From: Erysipelotrichaceae bacterium OPF54
GTDB taxonomy: Bacteria; Bacillota_I; Bacilli_A; Erysipelotrichales; Erysipelotrichaceae
Direction of reading: 5' to 3'
DNA length: 64,000 bases
NCBI GenBank assembly: GCA_022834735.1
Contig: BQKD01000001.1
Location: 2,705,659 to 2,769,658, forward strand
The notes beneath the pieces are model-generated. The model was not told where the DNA came from. It worked only from the letters and a program-made list of their open reading frames with translations, and made no database searches. Every line of letters begins with the position of its first letter. Positions within the stretch are counted from its first letter, which is position 1. The translations under genes were made by a program, and so were the position numbers. Of this stretch, positions 36,345 to 44,387 are shown one piece after another.

Positions 36345-37301
36345 CTACCTTCTCTTTCCTGCTCTTAGCAGTGCCTTCAGGCCACCATACAGCACCCCAG
36401 CCACCGCAAAAACGATCCACGTCCGATCCCATTGTTCGCTCGTAAAGCTCCATGCCAGATAGATCGCCGTTGCCGTACACCAGTACAGACCAGGAAAAAA
36501 AGAATATTTCTTTTTGAACGATTTTTCATCCACCGAGTATTCGCCTTCCTGAAGCAGGGAATCAAGCGCGCCTTCCCATACCCCGTCTCTGATAAAAAGA
36601 TACACGCCGCACATCACGATCAGAAGCAGAAGGACCACGCTGAGAGCTATCGCCAGCTCATTTTCTTTTGTCAGAAGCAGCGTCATGAACAGCGGAACGA
36701 CAGCCAGGATACATAAACATACCCCGATCGTCGTGTTGCGGATGTGCGGCTGTGCATTTTCTTCTTTGAGCATCCGTATGTGTTTCAGCATTTTTGATGA
36801 AATCATGACCGGCTCTTTCTCGATCCATTCAAACCGCGCCAGCTTCATCGAATCCGAAACCATGATCCCTACTCCGATCGCCACCAGGATCAGCAGAACG
36901 ATCAGCCCCAAAGCGCCCAGCTGATCCTCCCCATCCCGATAAACGATCGACAGCGCGCCCATTCCGATCAACGCGGCAGCGCCAAGAATACACAGCCCGA
37001 CAGCCACCGGAAGACGTTTCCTCTCTCTTCTTTTCAGATCAAGAAACAGTTCGACTTCCTCGTCGCTCATACGACGCATCCGTTCCTCCTTAGGCATATA
37101 AACCTCGTCCTCTTTTAATAAATAATCGGTCGGGACATCGAACAGCTCGCTCATCTGAACGATCCGGTTCAGATCCGGTACCGACACATCCAGTTCCCAC
37201 TTGGAAACCGACTGCCTCGATACGTCAAGCCGGTCGGCAAGCGTTTCCTGCGAATAGCCCGCCCGCTTTCTTAAGCTCGTTATTTTTTCTCCCATCGTCA
37301 T
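36345..37301 (-). CDS. XRE-type regulator with membrane domain
   Basis: A 318-residue protein. Residues 1-65 form a Cro/C1-type helix-turn-helix (ITSLRKRAGYSQETLADRL, VSRQSVSKWELDVSVPDL). The remainder has seven or so hydrophobic segments in three groups, so the DNA-binding domain is tethered to the membrane. Such regulators are common in Firmicutes and probably respond to an envelope signal. The start at 37301 is set by AGAGAGGT seven bases upstream. Target genes unknown; it may regulate the C39 peptidase opposite it. Confidence 0.82.
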   Translation of the reverse strand: MTMGEKITSLRKRAGYSQETLADRLDVSRQSVSKWELDVSVPDLNRIVQMSELFDVPTDYLLKEDEVYMPKEERMRRMSDEEVELFLDLKRRERKRLPVAVGLCILGAAALIGMGALSIVYRDGEDQLGALGLIVLLILVAIGVGIMVSDSMKLARFEWIEKEPVMISSKMLKHIRMLKEENAQPHIRNTTIGVCLCILAVVPLFMTLLLTKENELAIALSVVLLLLIVMCGVYLFIRDGVWEGALDSLLQEGEYSVDEKSFKKKYSFFPGLYWCTATAIYLAWSFTSEQWDRTWIVFAVAGVLYGGLKALLRAGKRR

Positions 37302-37477
37302 GTTCAATACCTCTCTTTTCGCCTTCATCATGCCAGAATCCCGGTCGTTTTCGAACCAAGTGCGCTTGGAAACCGCGCACCTGCCAGTTGCATCTTTCGA
37401 AAATCTTTCATTTTTGTTCGTAGCTTTCTTTATTTTATCGGATTATCCTATGAAATATGAAAAGAAAAGTAAAATTG

Positions 37478-37582
37478 ATGATTTATTCCCTTCTGATCAC
37501 CCTCTTCCCTACAGAACACAATCTCGACCGATACATGAAAACAAGAAGGGAACAATGGAGCCAGCTCATGACCGAGCTCTAA
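37478..37582 (+). CDS. Possible 34-residue small protein
   Basis: A short frame encoding MIYSLLITLFPTEHNLDRYM plus 14 more residues (a basic-aromatic tail ending MTEL). Its stop codon lies four bases before a strong terminator hairpin, which is the main reason to list it. The ribosome-binding site is weak (GAAAAG) and no clear promoter is seen. The rest of 37302-37667 holds no other gene that I can support. Confidence 0.3.
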   Translation: MIYSLLITLFPTEHNLDRYMKTRREQWSQLMTEL

Positions 37583-37585
37583 AAA

Positions 37586-37620
37586 ATGCAGACAGCCCTG
37601 TGATGCTGCCTGCGTTTTTT
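37586..37620. terminator. Bidirectional terminator-like hairpin
   Basis: ATGCAG-a-CAGC (37586-37596) pairs with GCTG-c-CTGCGT (37605-37615), with A6 on the left and T6 on the right. It could end the minus-strand sigma/anti-sigma operon and any plus-strand transcript from 37300-37585. A second stem (CTCCCACCT/AGGTGGGGAG, 37641-37663) lies just before it on the minus strand. Confidence 0.75.
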
Positions 37621-37667
37621 ATCAACTATAGGCAAGAAGACTCCCACCTCTATAGGTGGGGAGCATG

Positions 37668-38255
37668 TCACGAAATCCGTACATATTCTTTTTCATCTTC
37701 CGGAACATGCGGACTGATCTGATACGTGATCGAATGCTCTTCCACCTCGATATCCCAGTACGTATCCGCGCCCTGCCGGTTCACGATGACCTTTGCCTTT
37801 CCGTTTTTCAGAAGATCCGTGATATCCCGGGAAAACTCGTGATCAAAGATCCACACGCTGCCGTCTTTCTTTTTTTCTACATACTGCGAATTCACTTCCA
37901 TCACATCCTGTGCCGGAAGTTTGGTCTCGCTGCCATCGTCATTGATCGCAACACCGCCCCCGCCCATGAATGGCACATCCTCTCCGTCCTTGTAAAATTC
38001 ATAGCCCGGTCCGCCGTTATCGACCGCTTCCACCTGCTTCTGCTCGCCACGGATCCATCCCGTCACAAGAGTGCGGATGCCGCCCACGTCGCTGGCATAA
38101 CAGATCGTTCCCGTACCGAGCACAAGGACCAGAGCACACGCAAACGCTAACGAATACTGATGCTGTTTTTTCATAGGTTTCTCCTCCACGCTGATTGGCG
38201 CAATACACGACAGCGAGGAAAACGTGCTTTTGTATTTTTCCTTATTCGTCTTCAT
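37668..38255 (-). CDS. Probable membrane-anchored anti-sigma factor
   Basis: A 195-residue protein. A short cytoplasmic N-terminus (MKTNKEKYKSTFSSLSCIAP) is followed by one membrane segment (SLAFACALVLVLGTGTICYA, about 35-54) and a 140-residue extracellular domain with beta-rich character. Its ATG lies inside the sigma factor gene (14-base overlap) with AGGAGG six bases upstream, so the longer start is real and the two proteins are translationally coupled. This arrangement is typical of ECF sigma/anti-sigma pairs; no zinc-binding HxxxCxxC motif is present. Confidence 0.7.
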   Translation of the reverse strand: MKTNKEKYKSTFSSLSCIAPISVEEKPMKKQHQYSLAFACALVLVLGTGTICYASDVGGIRTLVTGWIRGEQKQVEAVDNGGPGYEFYKDGEDVPFMGGGGVAINDDGSETKLPAQDVMEVNSQYVEKKKDGSVWIFDHEFSRDITDLLKNGKAKVIVNRQGADTYWDIEVEEHSITYQISPHVPEDEKEYVRIS

Positions 38256-38724
38256 TCCATTCCTCCTGAAGCTTTTGTTTCAGCGCAGCCCTCGCCCTGG
38301 ACAGCCGTTTTCGGACAGCCGCCTCTTTCAGGCCAAGGATCGCCGCGATCTCTTTGACCGGATACTCTTCATAGTAGTATAGCTGCAGCACCGTCCTCTC
38401 CTTGCGCGGCAGCTGCAGGACAGCCGCAAACAGATCGCGCTGGTCAGAAGGCTGCGGGAAGTAGAAATTCACCACTTCGTCCAGATCGACCTTGCTGCGT
38501 TTCCAGAACGCCTTCCGGATATCCTTTGCCCGGTTATATACGGTCCTGAACAGCCAAAGCCGGATATGTTCTTCATTATCAAATTCCATATCGCTTTGAT
38601 AGTAGCGGATAAAAGTATCCTGCACCGCATCCTGGGCATCCGCCCCGTTCTGTGTGACCGAAAACGCAGCACCGAAAAGATGGTCTTTGTAGCGTCCGAT
38701 CAAATATTCAACACCTATGCGCAT
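38242..38724 (-). CDS. ECF-type RNA polymerase sigma factor
   Basis: A 160-residue sigma-70 family protein with only regions 2 and 4. Region 2: YLIGRYKDHLFGAAFSVTQ, ADAQDAVQDTFIRYY, HIRLWLFRTVYNRAKD. Region 4: LQLPRKERTVLQLYYYEEY, VKEIAAILGLKEAAVRKRLS. It would direct polymerase to a stress regulon when released by the downstream membrane protein. Start at ATG 38724, where GAGGAG is only three or four bases upstream, so initiation may be weak. The reading frame could be extended upstream only into the copA terminator. Confidence 0.9.
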   Translation of the reverse strand: MRIGVEYLIGRYKDHLFGAAFSVTQNGADAQDAVQDTFIRYYQSDMEFDNEEHIRLWLFRTVYNRAKDIRKAFWKRSKVDLDEVVNFYFPQPSDQRDLFAAVLQLPRKERTVLQLYYYEEYPVKEIAAILGLKEAAVRKRLSRARAALKQKLQEEWNEDE

Positions 38725-38743
38725 ACGCTCCTCGCTTTCTTTC

Positions 38744-38759
38744 GTGAAAGATCTTTCAC
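38744..38759. promoter_or_regulatory. 16-bp palindrome in the sigma-factor leader
   Basis: GTGAAAGATCTTTCAC, a perfect inverted repeat 20 bases upstream of the sigma-factor ATG. As DNA it could be an operator; as RNA it could form a hairpin next to the ribosome-binding site. Confidence 0.45.
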
Positions 38760-38795
38760 TTATACTACGATCCAGACCCGCAAAATGTGACAAAA

Positions 38796-38827
38796 AAAGA
38801 AAAAACCCCTGATCAGAAGACCAGGAG
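38796..38827 (-). terminator. Terminator of the csoR-copA operon
   Basis: On the minus strand CTCCTG (complement of 38822-38827), a ten-base loop, CAGGGG and then six T residues followed by CTTTTTTT. It also insulates the sigma-factor gene from copper-induced transcription. Confidence 0.75.
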
Positions 38828-38842
38828 CAGAAACCCATGTTT

Positions 38843-39052
38843 CTAATAAATTTTTACCGGATCGTATCCAGCCTCTTTGACAGCCTGCATCAGCGTATCA
38901 TCCAGGATCGGCGCATCCATCGTGATGACAGCCTCCTTCTTTTCCAGGTCCACCTCGGCCTTTTCGACACCCGCGATCTTTTCGAGCGCCTGTTCCACAC
39001 GCATCTTGCAGTGATTGCACGACATTCCATCAACGATCATAACTTTTTTCAT
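38843..39052 (-). CDS. Possible free CopZ copper chaperone from an internal start in copA
   Basis: Within copA, AAGGAGG (complement of 39061-39067) lies eight bases before an in-frame ATG at 39050-39052. Initiation there would give a 69-residue protein (MKKVMIVDGMSCNHCKMRVE onwards), which is the length and domain of CopZ, with the Cu(I)-binding CNHC pair. The sequence thus looks like a copZ gene whose upstream stop codon was lost, allowing both a fused and a free form. Translation of the free form is a prediction. Confidence 0.5.
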   Translation of the reverse strand: MKKVMIVDGMSCNHCKMRVEQALEKIAGVEKAEVDLEKKEAVITMDAPILDDTLMQAVKEAGYDPVKIY

Positions 39053-41425
39053 TTTCTTTTCCTCCTTTGATTCCTGTTTTACAGGATCCTTTGTCACAGA
39101 GATCTGTGCCTTGGACTGATTTTTTTCTTCCTTCACGCTCTTGAACGACGGTTTGAAGAACCGCAGACGAAGGGCATTCATGACAACACAAACCGAGCTG
39201 AGCGCCATCGCCGCGCTGCCGATCATCGGGCTCAGAAGCAGGCCCCACATCGGGTAGAACACGCCAGCCGCCACCGGAATACCGAGCGCATTATAGAAGA
39301 ACGCCCAGAACAAGTTCATCTTCACGTTCCTGATCACTTTATCCGACAGCTCATACGCAGTATTGACATCCATCAGATTGTCCTTCATCAATACGATATC
39401 TGCCGAATCGACCGCGATATCCGTACCGGCACCGACCGCCACGCCAACATTCGCACGGGCAAGGGCAGGCGCATCATTGATCCCGTCGCCAACCATCGCG
39501 ACAAATTTGCCCTGATCCTGAAAGCGCCGTACGACACTTTCCTTTTCAGCCGGAAGGACATCCGCGATGACCTCATCCACGCCCACTTCTTCTGCGATCG
39601 CTTTGGCCGTCTGCTCGTTATCGCCTGTCAGCATGACAACATAGATCCCTTTTTCCCTGAACAGACGGATCGCCTGCGCCGAAGAGGCACGCACCGTATC
39701 CGCCACACCAATGATGCCAAGGATCGTGCCCTCCTGCACGAACAGCAGCGGCGTCTCGCCTTTTTTCGCAAGACGGTCCATCCAGTCCTTTACGGTCCGG
39801 GGAATATCGATCCCGGCCGACGCCATCAGCTTCATGTTTCCGGCAAGGATCGAAGACGATCCAAGTTTTGCCTTCAGGCCAAGGCCCGACAGCGCCTCAT
39901 ACTGATCCGGCTGATCGAGCGGCAAATGGCGATCTTTCGCCTCGGTGACGATCGCCTTGGCCAGCGGATGCTCGCTGCCAAGCTCGACACTGCCCGCAAT
40001 ACGAAGAAATTCATTTTCATCCACGCCTTCTTTCATGATCACCATATCATGGATCGAAGGATTTCCGGAAGTGATCGTACCCGTCTTGTCCAGGATGATC
40101 GTATTGACACGATGCATCGACTCCAGGCTTTCAGCCGACTTGATCAGGATGCCGTTCTCTGCCGCTTTTCCGGTCCCCACCATGATCGCGACCGGCGTAG
40201 CCAGCCCTAAAGCGCAAGGACACGAGATCACGAGCACGCTGACCGCGTTGCTCAACGCAAATTCGAACGGTTTTCCTGCGATCAGCCATACAACCAGCGT
40301 AATGACCGCCAGACAGATGACGATCGGGACAAAAACGCCCGAAACCTGATCGGCCAGCCGCGCGATCGGCGCTTTCGAGTTGCCCGCTTCATCCACAAGC
40401 CGGATGATCTGGGAAAGCGTCGTATCCTCGCCAACCTTGGTCGCCCGGAAACGGAACGTGCCATTCACATTCATCGTAGCCGAAAGCACAGGATCGCCAG
40501 GTTCCTTTTCGACCGGGATGCTTTCTCCGGTAATAGCAGCCTGATCCACGAACCCGTGGCCGCTTTCCACGATCCCGTCCACTGGAATACGCTGTCCCGG
40601 ACGCACAACAACAAGATCTCCCTGCATGACATCCTGGGCGTCGATCTCGACCTCTTCGCCGTTGCGGATCACGACCGCGTTCTTCGGCGCCAGATCGACC
40701 AGTTTCCCAAGCGCATCGTTTGTTTTGGACTTGGAACGTGCCTCCAGGTATTTGCCGACCGAAACGAGCGTCACGATCATGGCTGCCGATTCAAAATACA
40801 TCGAATGCATCGCGGCATGCACGATTTCATGGTCGCCAAAGCCGAAACCGTAAGCCATGCGGTAGATCGAATACAATCCGTACAGGAACGAGGCGCTCGC
40901 GCCCAGGGCGACAAGCGAATCCATGTTCGGGGCCCGTTTGAGCAGCGAACGAAAACCATGCGTAAAAAACTGTTTTTGAAAAAAGAGAACGAACAAGGTC
41001 AGAACAAGCTGGGTCACAGCGCTGACCATGGCCCATTCCATGCCCTGCCAGAACGGCAGGCCCATCATCGGTCCCATGGCCACGATCATGAGAGGAACAA
41101 GAAGGATGATCGACCACCACAGGCGGCTCTTCATTCCTTTCTGTTCCTCTTCCATCTTCTTCTGGCGGGCATCCCACTGTTCCTTGATCGAATTGTTTCT
41201 GGACTGTGCTGTCTGATCCTGCGCAGCCGCGCCATAGCCGATCGCATCGACTGCTGCGCAGATCTCGTTTTCGCTGACAAGCTTTTCATCAAAAAGAACT
41301 TTCATCGTATTGTTCATCAAAGAGACATCGACCTTCTGGACACCGGGCAGTTTCTGGACCGCTTTGGTCACATTGGCCTGACATGCTGCGCACGTCATTC
41401 CGGTCACATCAAATGTTTCCTTCAT
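38843..41425 (-). CDS. copA: Copper-exporting P1B-type ATPase with N- and C-terminal HMA domains
   Basis: Pumps Cu(I) out of the cell using ATP. 860 residues. N-terminal heavy-metal-associated domain with GMTCAAC (residues 9-15), eight membrane segments, TGES (about 299-302), the ion-binding CPC in ISCPCALGLATP (about 402-404), the phosphorylated aspartate in DKTGT (446-450) and MVGDGINDAPAL. Unusually, a ~30-residue Lys/Glu-rich linker is followed by a second HMA domain (GMSCNHC) equivalent to CopZ. AGGAGG lies seven bases before the ATG at 41425; ATG 41428 is an alternative. Twelve bases downstream of csoR. Confidence 0.95.
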   Translation of the reverse strand: MKETFDVTGMTCAACQANVTKAVQKLPGVQKVDVSLMNNTMKVLFDEKLVSENEICAAVDAIGYGAAAQDQTAQSRNNSIKEQWDARQKKMEEEQKGMKSRLWWSIILLVPLMIVAMGPMMGLPFWQGMEWAMVSAVTQLVLTLFVLFFQKQFFTHGFRSLLKRAPNMDSLVALGASASFLYGLYSIYRMAYGFGFGDHEIVHAAMHSMYFESAAMIVTLVSVGKYLEARSKSKTNDALGKLVDLAPKNAVVIRNGEEVEIDAQDVMQGDLVVVRPGQRIPVDGIVESGHGFVDQAAITGESIPVEKEPGDPVLSATMNVNGTFRFRATKVGEDTTLSQIIRLVDEAGNSKAPIARLADQVSGVFVPIVICLAVITLVVWLIAGKPFEFALSNAVSVLVISCPCALGLATPVAIMVGTGKAAENGILIKSAESLESMHRVNTIILDKTGTITSGNPSIHDMVIMKEGVDENEFLRIAGSVELGSEHPLAKAIVTEAKDRHLPLDQPDQYEALSGLGLKAKLGSSSILAGNMKLMASAGIDIPRTVKDWMDRLAKKGETPLLFVQEGTILGIIGVADTVRASSAQAIRLFREKGIYVVMLTGDNEQTAKAIAEEVGVDEVIADVLPAEKESVVRRFQDQGKFVAMVGDGINDAPALARANVGVAVGAGTDIAVDSADIVLMKDNLMDVNTAYELSDKVIRNVKMNLFWAFFYNALGIPVAAGVFYPMWGLLLSPMIGSAAMALSSVCVVMNALRLRFFKPSFKSVKEEKNQSKAQISVTKDPVKQESKEEKKMKKVMIVDGMSCNHCKMRVEQALEKIAGVEKAEVDLEKKEAVITMDAPILDDTLMQAVKEAGYDPVKIY

Positions 41426-41436
41426 CATACTACCTC

Positions 41437-41733
41437 CTATTTGATCTTTTTTATGAGCTCCATCACTTCATCGATTGATCCCATATTCCCTTCGTTCACA
41501 TCATCCACGACACACGTATGCAGATGTTCGTCCAGCAGCAGATAACCGAAAGACTGCAGGGCCGATTCCAGCGCGCCGATCTGGATGATGATGTCGCCGC
41601 AGTAGCGTCCTTCATCGATCATTTTCTCGATCCCGTTCATTTGTCCGATCATGCGATGGAGACGGTTCTTGAGCATTTTCAGTTCCTTTTCATCCCGGAC
41701 CCGATGCCGGTATCGTTTTGTTTGTCCGCTCAT
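41437..41733 (-). CDS. csoR: CsoR-family copper-sensing repressor
   Basis: A 98-residue all-helical repressor of the DUF156/CsoR family. The Cu(I) site is formed by C45 region (RYCGDIIIQ) and the H-x-x-x-C pair in LDEHLHTCVVD, the C-H-C pattern of copper sensors. Arg-rich helix NRLHRMIGQMNGIEKMI contacts DNA. Copper binding releases it from the operator. AGGAG lies nine bases before the ATG. First gene of the csoR-copA operon, behind an operator of CsoR type. Confidence 0.92.
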   Translation of the reverse strand: MSGQTKRYRHRVRDEKELKMLKNRLHRMIGQMNGIEKMIDEGRYCGDIIIQIGALESALQSFGYLLLDEHLHTCVVDDVNEGNMGSIDEVMELIKKIK

Positions 41734-41759
41734 ATTTCCTTCTCCTTTCGTGCACTGCC

Positions 41760-41788
41760 ATAATATACCCCCTTAGGGTATAATGCAA
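41760..41788 (-). promoter_or_regulatory. csoR-copA promoter with embedded CsoR operator
   Basis: On the minus strand TTGCAT (41783-41788), 17-base spacer, TATTAT (41760-41765). The spacer contains the dyad TATACCC-ccttA-GGGTATA (41764-41782), matching the G/C-tract inverted repeat of known CsoR sites, so bound CsoR would block polymerase directly. Confidence 0.82.
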
Positions 41789-41844
41789 GAAAAATACCAT
41801 TCCTGACGATTTTTGATAAAATAAAACAGAAACAGGTGATTAAA

Positions 41845-42219
41845 ATGAAAAAAGATTACTATACGCTGCTGCTGTGGCAGGGCCTTTGTGCCGGCGCATG
41901 CTTCTGGATCAAAGAGATCGGCTGGATCTTCACGTGCCTTGGCATCATCCTTGTCATTATAATGGAAACGGTCCTGTCGCAATACGCAAAAGCTCAGCAG
42001 CTCCAGGCTTTCGGCACCCCGTTCAAAGGAAACAAATATCTGCAGGATGAAGGGCTTCTCATCGTGCAGCTGTGTTTTACGATCCTCTTATGGATCACCG
42101 GGCTCATCCTGCTGTCCAGCTACGGCTTATGGACCATATTCTGGATCATGACAGCAGCAGGCATTGTATGCTTCACGGCATTCTGCACCTTCTTCAGGCA
42201 GAAAAGGAGAAAGAAATGA
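41845..42219 (+). CDS. Small membrane protein
   Basis: A 124-residue protein with four hydrophobic segments (LLLWQGLCAGACFWI; IFTCLGIILVIIMETV; GLLIVQLCFTILLWITGLIL; TIFWIMTAAGIVCFTAF) and a basic C-terminus (RQKRRKK). AGGTGA lies five bases before the ATG at 41845; a GTG at 41836 overlaps that site and is less likely. It overlaps the next gene by four bases, so the two are a translationally coupled pair. Function unknown; it is divergent from the copper operon. Confidence 0.7.
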   Translation: MKKDYYTLLLWQGLCAGACFWIKEIGWIFTCLGIILVIIMETVLSQYAKAQQLQAFGTPFKGNKYLQDEGLLIVQLCFTILLWITGLILLSSYGLWTIFWIMTAAGIVCFTAFCTFFRQKRRKK

Positions 42220-42821
42220 TCAATAAAAAAACATGGCATACGCCTGTCCAGCTGCTCATATCGGCTGCGGGCATCCTGATCCTGAGCTGGATCGATCTGA
42301 ATGCCGTTGCCATCCACTACAACGAAACGATCAACGAGTTTGTCGCAGAGTACGATACGACCGGCTTCGCGATCCTCAATGTCGTACTGTGTCTGTTCAC
42401 GAGCTATTTTCTCGCCCGGCTCCTTTCGTGGTCAAAAAGCACGTGGTCGCTCATGTTCGTCATTTATACGCTCATGCTCTGCGCGTTCGTGCCCAAGCTG
42501 ATCGCCATCAATTCGGCCGTTTATTTAAGCCTGCATTTTATGAGCTCGGCCCGGCTGTTCGGATCGGTTCTCGCGGTGCGTACCGTGATCATCGTCATCG
42601 CGTTCATCCTGCTTATTGCCGGCATCGTCATGCGCTGCAGGGACCGCCATTCTCCGGTCACCATGACCCTGCTTTCCTTAAGCACCATCATTTCGTGCAT
42701 CATGTATGAGTTTTCCACCTTTGCGTATGCCTGGTACTTTTATCTAGGGCTGCTCGGCATGCTCCCGATCTTCTGGCTGGCTATGCGCCAGAACCATCTG
42801 AAAATCCCGCGTGATAAGTAA
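42216..42821 (+). CDS. Membrane protein of unknown function
   Basis: A 201-residue protein with six hydrophobic segments (for example LLISAAGILILSWIDL; AILNVVLCLFTSYFLARLL; TVIIVIAFILLIAGIVM). It starts MINKKTWHTP at ATG 42216, overlapping the previous stop (ATGA), with AAGGAGAAAG upstream. No transporter motif or catalytic residue recognised. Probably forms a complex with the preceding small membrane protein. Confidence 0.75.
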   Translation: MINKKTWHTPVQLLISAAGILILSWIDLNAVAIHYNETINEFVAEYDTTGFAILNVVLCLFTSYFLARLLSWSKSTWSLMFVIYTLMLCAFVPKLIAINSAVYLSLHFMSSARLFGSVLAVRTVIIVIAFILLIAGIVMRCRDRHSPVTMTLLSLSTIISCIMYEFSTFAYAWYFYLGLLGMLPIFWLAMRQNHLKIPRDK

Positions 42822-42834
42822 AATAAGACTTCAG

Positions 42835-42864
42835 CAAAAAGCGCCGGCTCAACCGGCGCTATTC
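42835..42864. terminator. Terminator between convergent genes
   Basis: AGCGCCGG (42840-42847), five-base loop, CCGGCGCT (42853-42860). T-rich on the plus strand, and five A residues on the left give a T tract on the minus strand. Confidence 0.85.
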
Positions 42865-43890
42865 TTTATTTTCTTCCTTTTTGAACCATCGGTAATCATC
42901 CACATGCTCGGTGTTCCAGTGCTTTTCGATGTATTCCTCGTACTTCTGCTTTTCCTGGCGGTAATCCGCCTTTTTTTGCTGGATTGCATCCCAGAAACGG
43001 ATCTTCTTTCTTCCGCCCGGCAGAATATTGAGCGAAAGGATCGAATGGGCCCGCAGCAGCATCCGGAACGCCACACAGAAAATGACCACACCGCCAGCCG
43101 TTCCCGACAGCGCGATGATATTCTGCCGCAGTTCGCTGTCCGCATTGGCAAACCAGGCTGTCTCGAACGAAATGAGCGACACGATAGCACAGGCGAAATT
43201 CAAGGCCCGCGTGCTGGTCAGGACCGGCGCATCGATCCGGCGGTATACCAGATGGCCGAAGATGACCATGATCCACTGATAGATCGTAAAGATCGCCATG
43301 ATATACATCATCAGGCCGCGATAGGAATAAGCCTGATACTTTTCGAGCATGAGGAAAATGATAAAACAGTACGGAACGAGCAGGACCATGAGCATAGCGG
43401 CCGTGAAGCGGTAACGTTTCAGATCCTCGAGAAATTTTCTGCCCGCGATCCTGAACCGGGCATGATGCCGGTTGACATAGCTGAGCAGATAAAAGCGGAT
43501 GATCGTCAGGACCAGATAATAAAGCGAAATGGCAATGAGCCATTCCGAACGGTCGAGCAGTCCGGTAAACAGATCGAAGCACGCATACATCGTCGTCATG
43601 ACCATGTTGAAGTAAAGCGAAACAAAGATCCGGATATTGACATCATTGACGAACATCGATGTGTATTTGTGCGCATTCAGGAAAACAAAAACGCCGCGGA
43701 TCATTTTCGGGGTGGCGCACGCAAAGATCATGAGCGAGTACACGAAAAAGATCCATACGCCCCCAAGCAGCCCCGTATGCTCCTGCCGTCCCATGACCGG
43801 CATGATCAGTATTGTGACAAGGGCACAGAAAAGCACCCACCGCATAGGGGGAAACAGCAGCTTTTTTGCCCAGCATCTGATATAGTCCAT
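42859..43890 (-). CDS. Polytopic membrane protein of unknown function
   Basis: A 343-residue protein with about eight hydrophobic segments (WVLFCALVTILIMPVMG; VWIFFVYSLMIFACA; FTAAMLMVLLVPYCFIIFLM; GVVIFCVAFRMLL) and a charged C-terminal tail of about 60 residues (KKADYRQEKQKYEEYIEKHW). No recognised family motif. Its stop codon lies in the shared terminator with the convergent gene at 42216. Confidence 0.75.
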   Translation of the reverse strand: MDYIRCWAKKLLFPPMRWVLFCALVTILIMPVMGRQEHTGLLGGVWIFFVYSLMIFACATPKMIRGVFVFLNAHKYTSMFVNDVNIRIFVSLYFNMVMTTMYACFDLFTGLLDRSEWLIAISLYYLVLTIIRFYLLSYVNRHHARFRIAGRKFLEDLKRYRFTAAMLMVLLVPYCFIIFLMLEKYQAYSYRGLMMYIMAIFTIYQWIMVIFGHLVYRRIDAPVLTSTRALNFACAIVSLISFETAWFANADSELRQNIIALSGTAGGVVIFCVAFRMLLRAHSILSLNILPGGRKKIRFWDAIQQKKADYRQEKQKYEEYIEKHWNTEHVDDYRWFKKEENKE

Positions 43891-43956
43891 CTCAAATCCC
43901 TCTTTATTTTTTTATAATGGATTCATCGGCATTGTGCAACATTTTTTGCGAACAAA

Positions 43957-44046
43957 AAGCAGGAAACCACCCCACATGATTTCCTGCTTTCATTTGTGAC
44001 GGATCAATGTCACTGCAAATCGTACCGTTTTGATCAGTACACCCAT
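43957..44046 (-). ncRNA. Candidate small RNA (or 18-residue peptide) in a divergent intergenic region
   Basis: A minus-strand terminator (AGCAGGAAA pairing with TTTCCTGCT, 43957-43991, then five T) lies in a region with no minus-strand gene upstream. About 60 bases before it, on the same strand, TTGTGC, 17 bases and TATCAT (44047-44075) form a possible promoter. The predicted transcript is some 85-90 bases. It could encode MGVLIKTVRFAVTLIRHK (43990-44046), but there is no ribosome-binding site, so an untranslated RNA is more likely. Confidence 0.35.
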
Positions 44047-44186
44047 ATGATAGCTAAAAATTAAAATTGGCACAAGTTTTGTAGGAAATTATCCGCATTT
44101 TTTCTTTTTTTCTTCAAAAAGCATTATAGTTATTGTTTTCATTTTTATTGTTTAAAATTAAAAATGTAAAGAAAGGAATGCCACTT

Positions 44187-44387
44187 ATGCCAAAAGCTCA
44201 AATTTATTTAATCGGCATCGTCGAACTGATCGTATTTGCTTCCTTTGCCTATCAGATGGTCGTTTCGCCTTCCTGGCTGAATTTTGCCGTGCTCATTGTC
44301 ATGGGCATCAGTATCCTCCAGCTCAAGGGGCCGCTCGACAAAGCGATAGAAAAAGAAAAGAAACAGAAAGGATCCAGCCACTCATGA
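44187..44387 (+). CDS. Small membrane protein upstream of gpmA
   Basis: A 66-residue protein starting MPKAQIYLIGIVELIVFASF, with two hydrophobic segments (about 6-24 and 32-46) and a basic C-terminus (EKEKKQKGSS). AAGGAA lies nine bases before the chosen ATG. It overlaps gpmA by four bases (ATGA). No family recognised. Confidence 0.65.
   Translation: MPKAQIYLIGIVELIVFASFAYQMVVSPSWLNFAVLIVMGISILQLKGPLDKAIEKEKKQKGSSHS

Noticed and set aside
36345-37301. Immunity regulator of a second mobile element
   Set aside because: The XRE domain is joined to a multi-spanning membrane region and there is no integrase, attachment repeat or change in base composition nearby.
37641-37663. Inverted repeat CTCCCACCT/AGGTGGGGAG as an end of an IS200/IS605 element
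   Set aside because: No transposase fragment is nearby, and its position just after the anti-sigma stop codon is better explained as part of a terminator.
43990-44046. Expressed 18-residue peptide (toxin or pheromone)
   Set aside because: There is no ribosome-binding site, the frame overlaps a terminator stem, and such short frames are common by chance; the interval is reported as a possible RNA instead.
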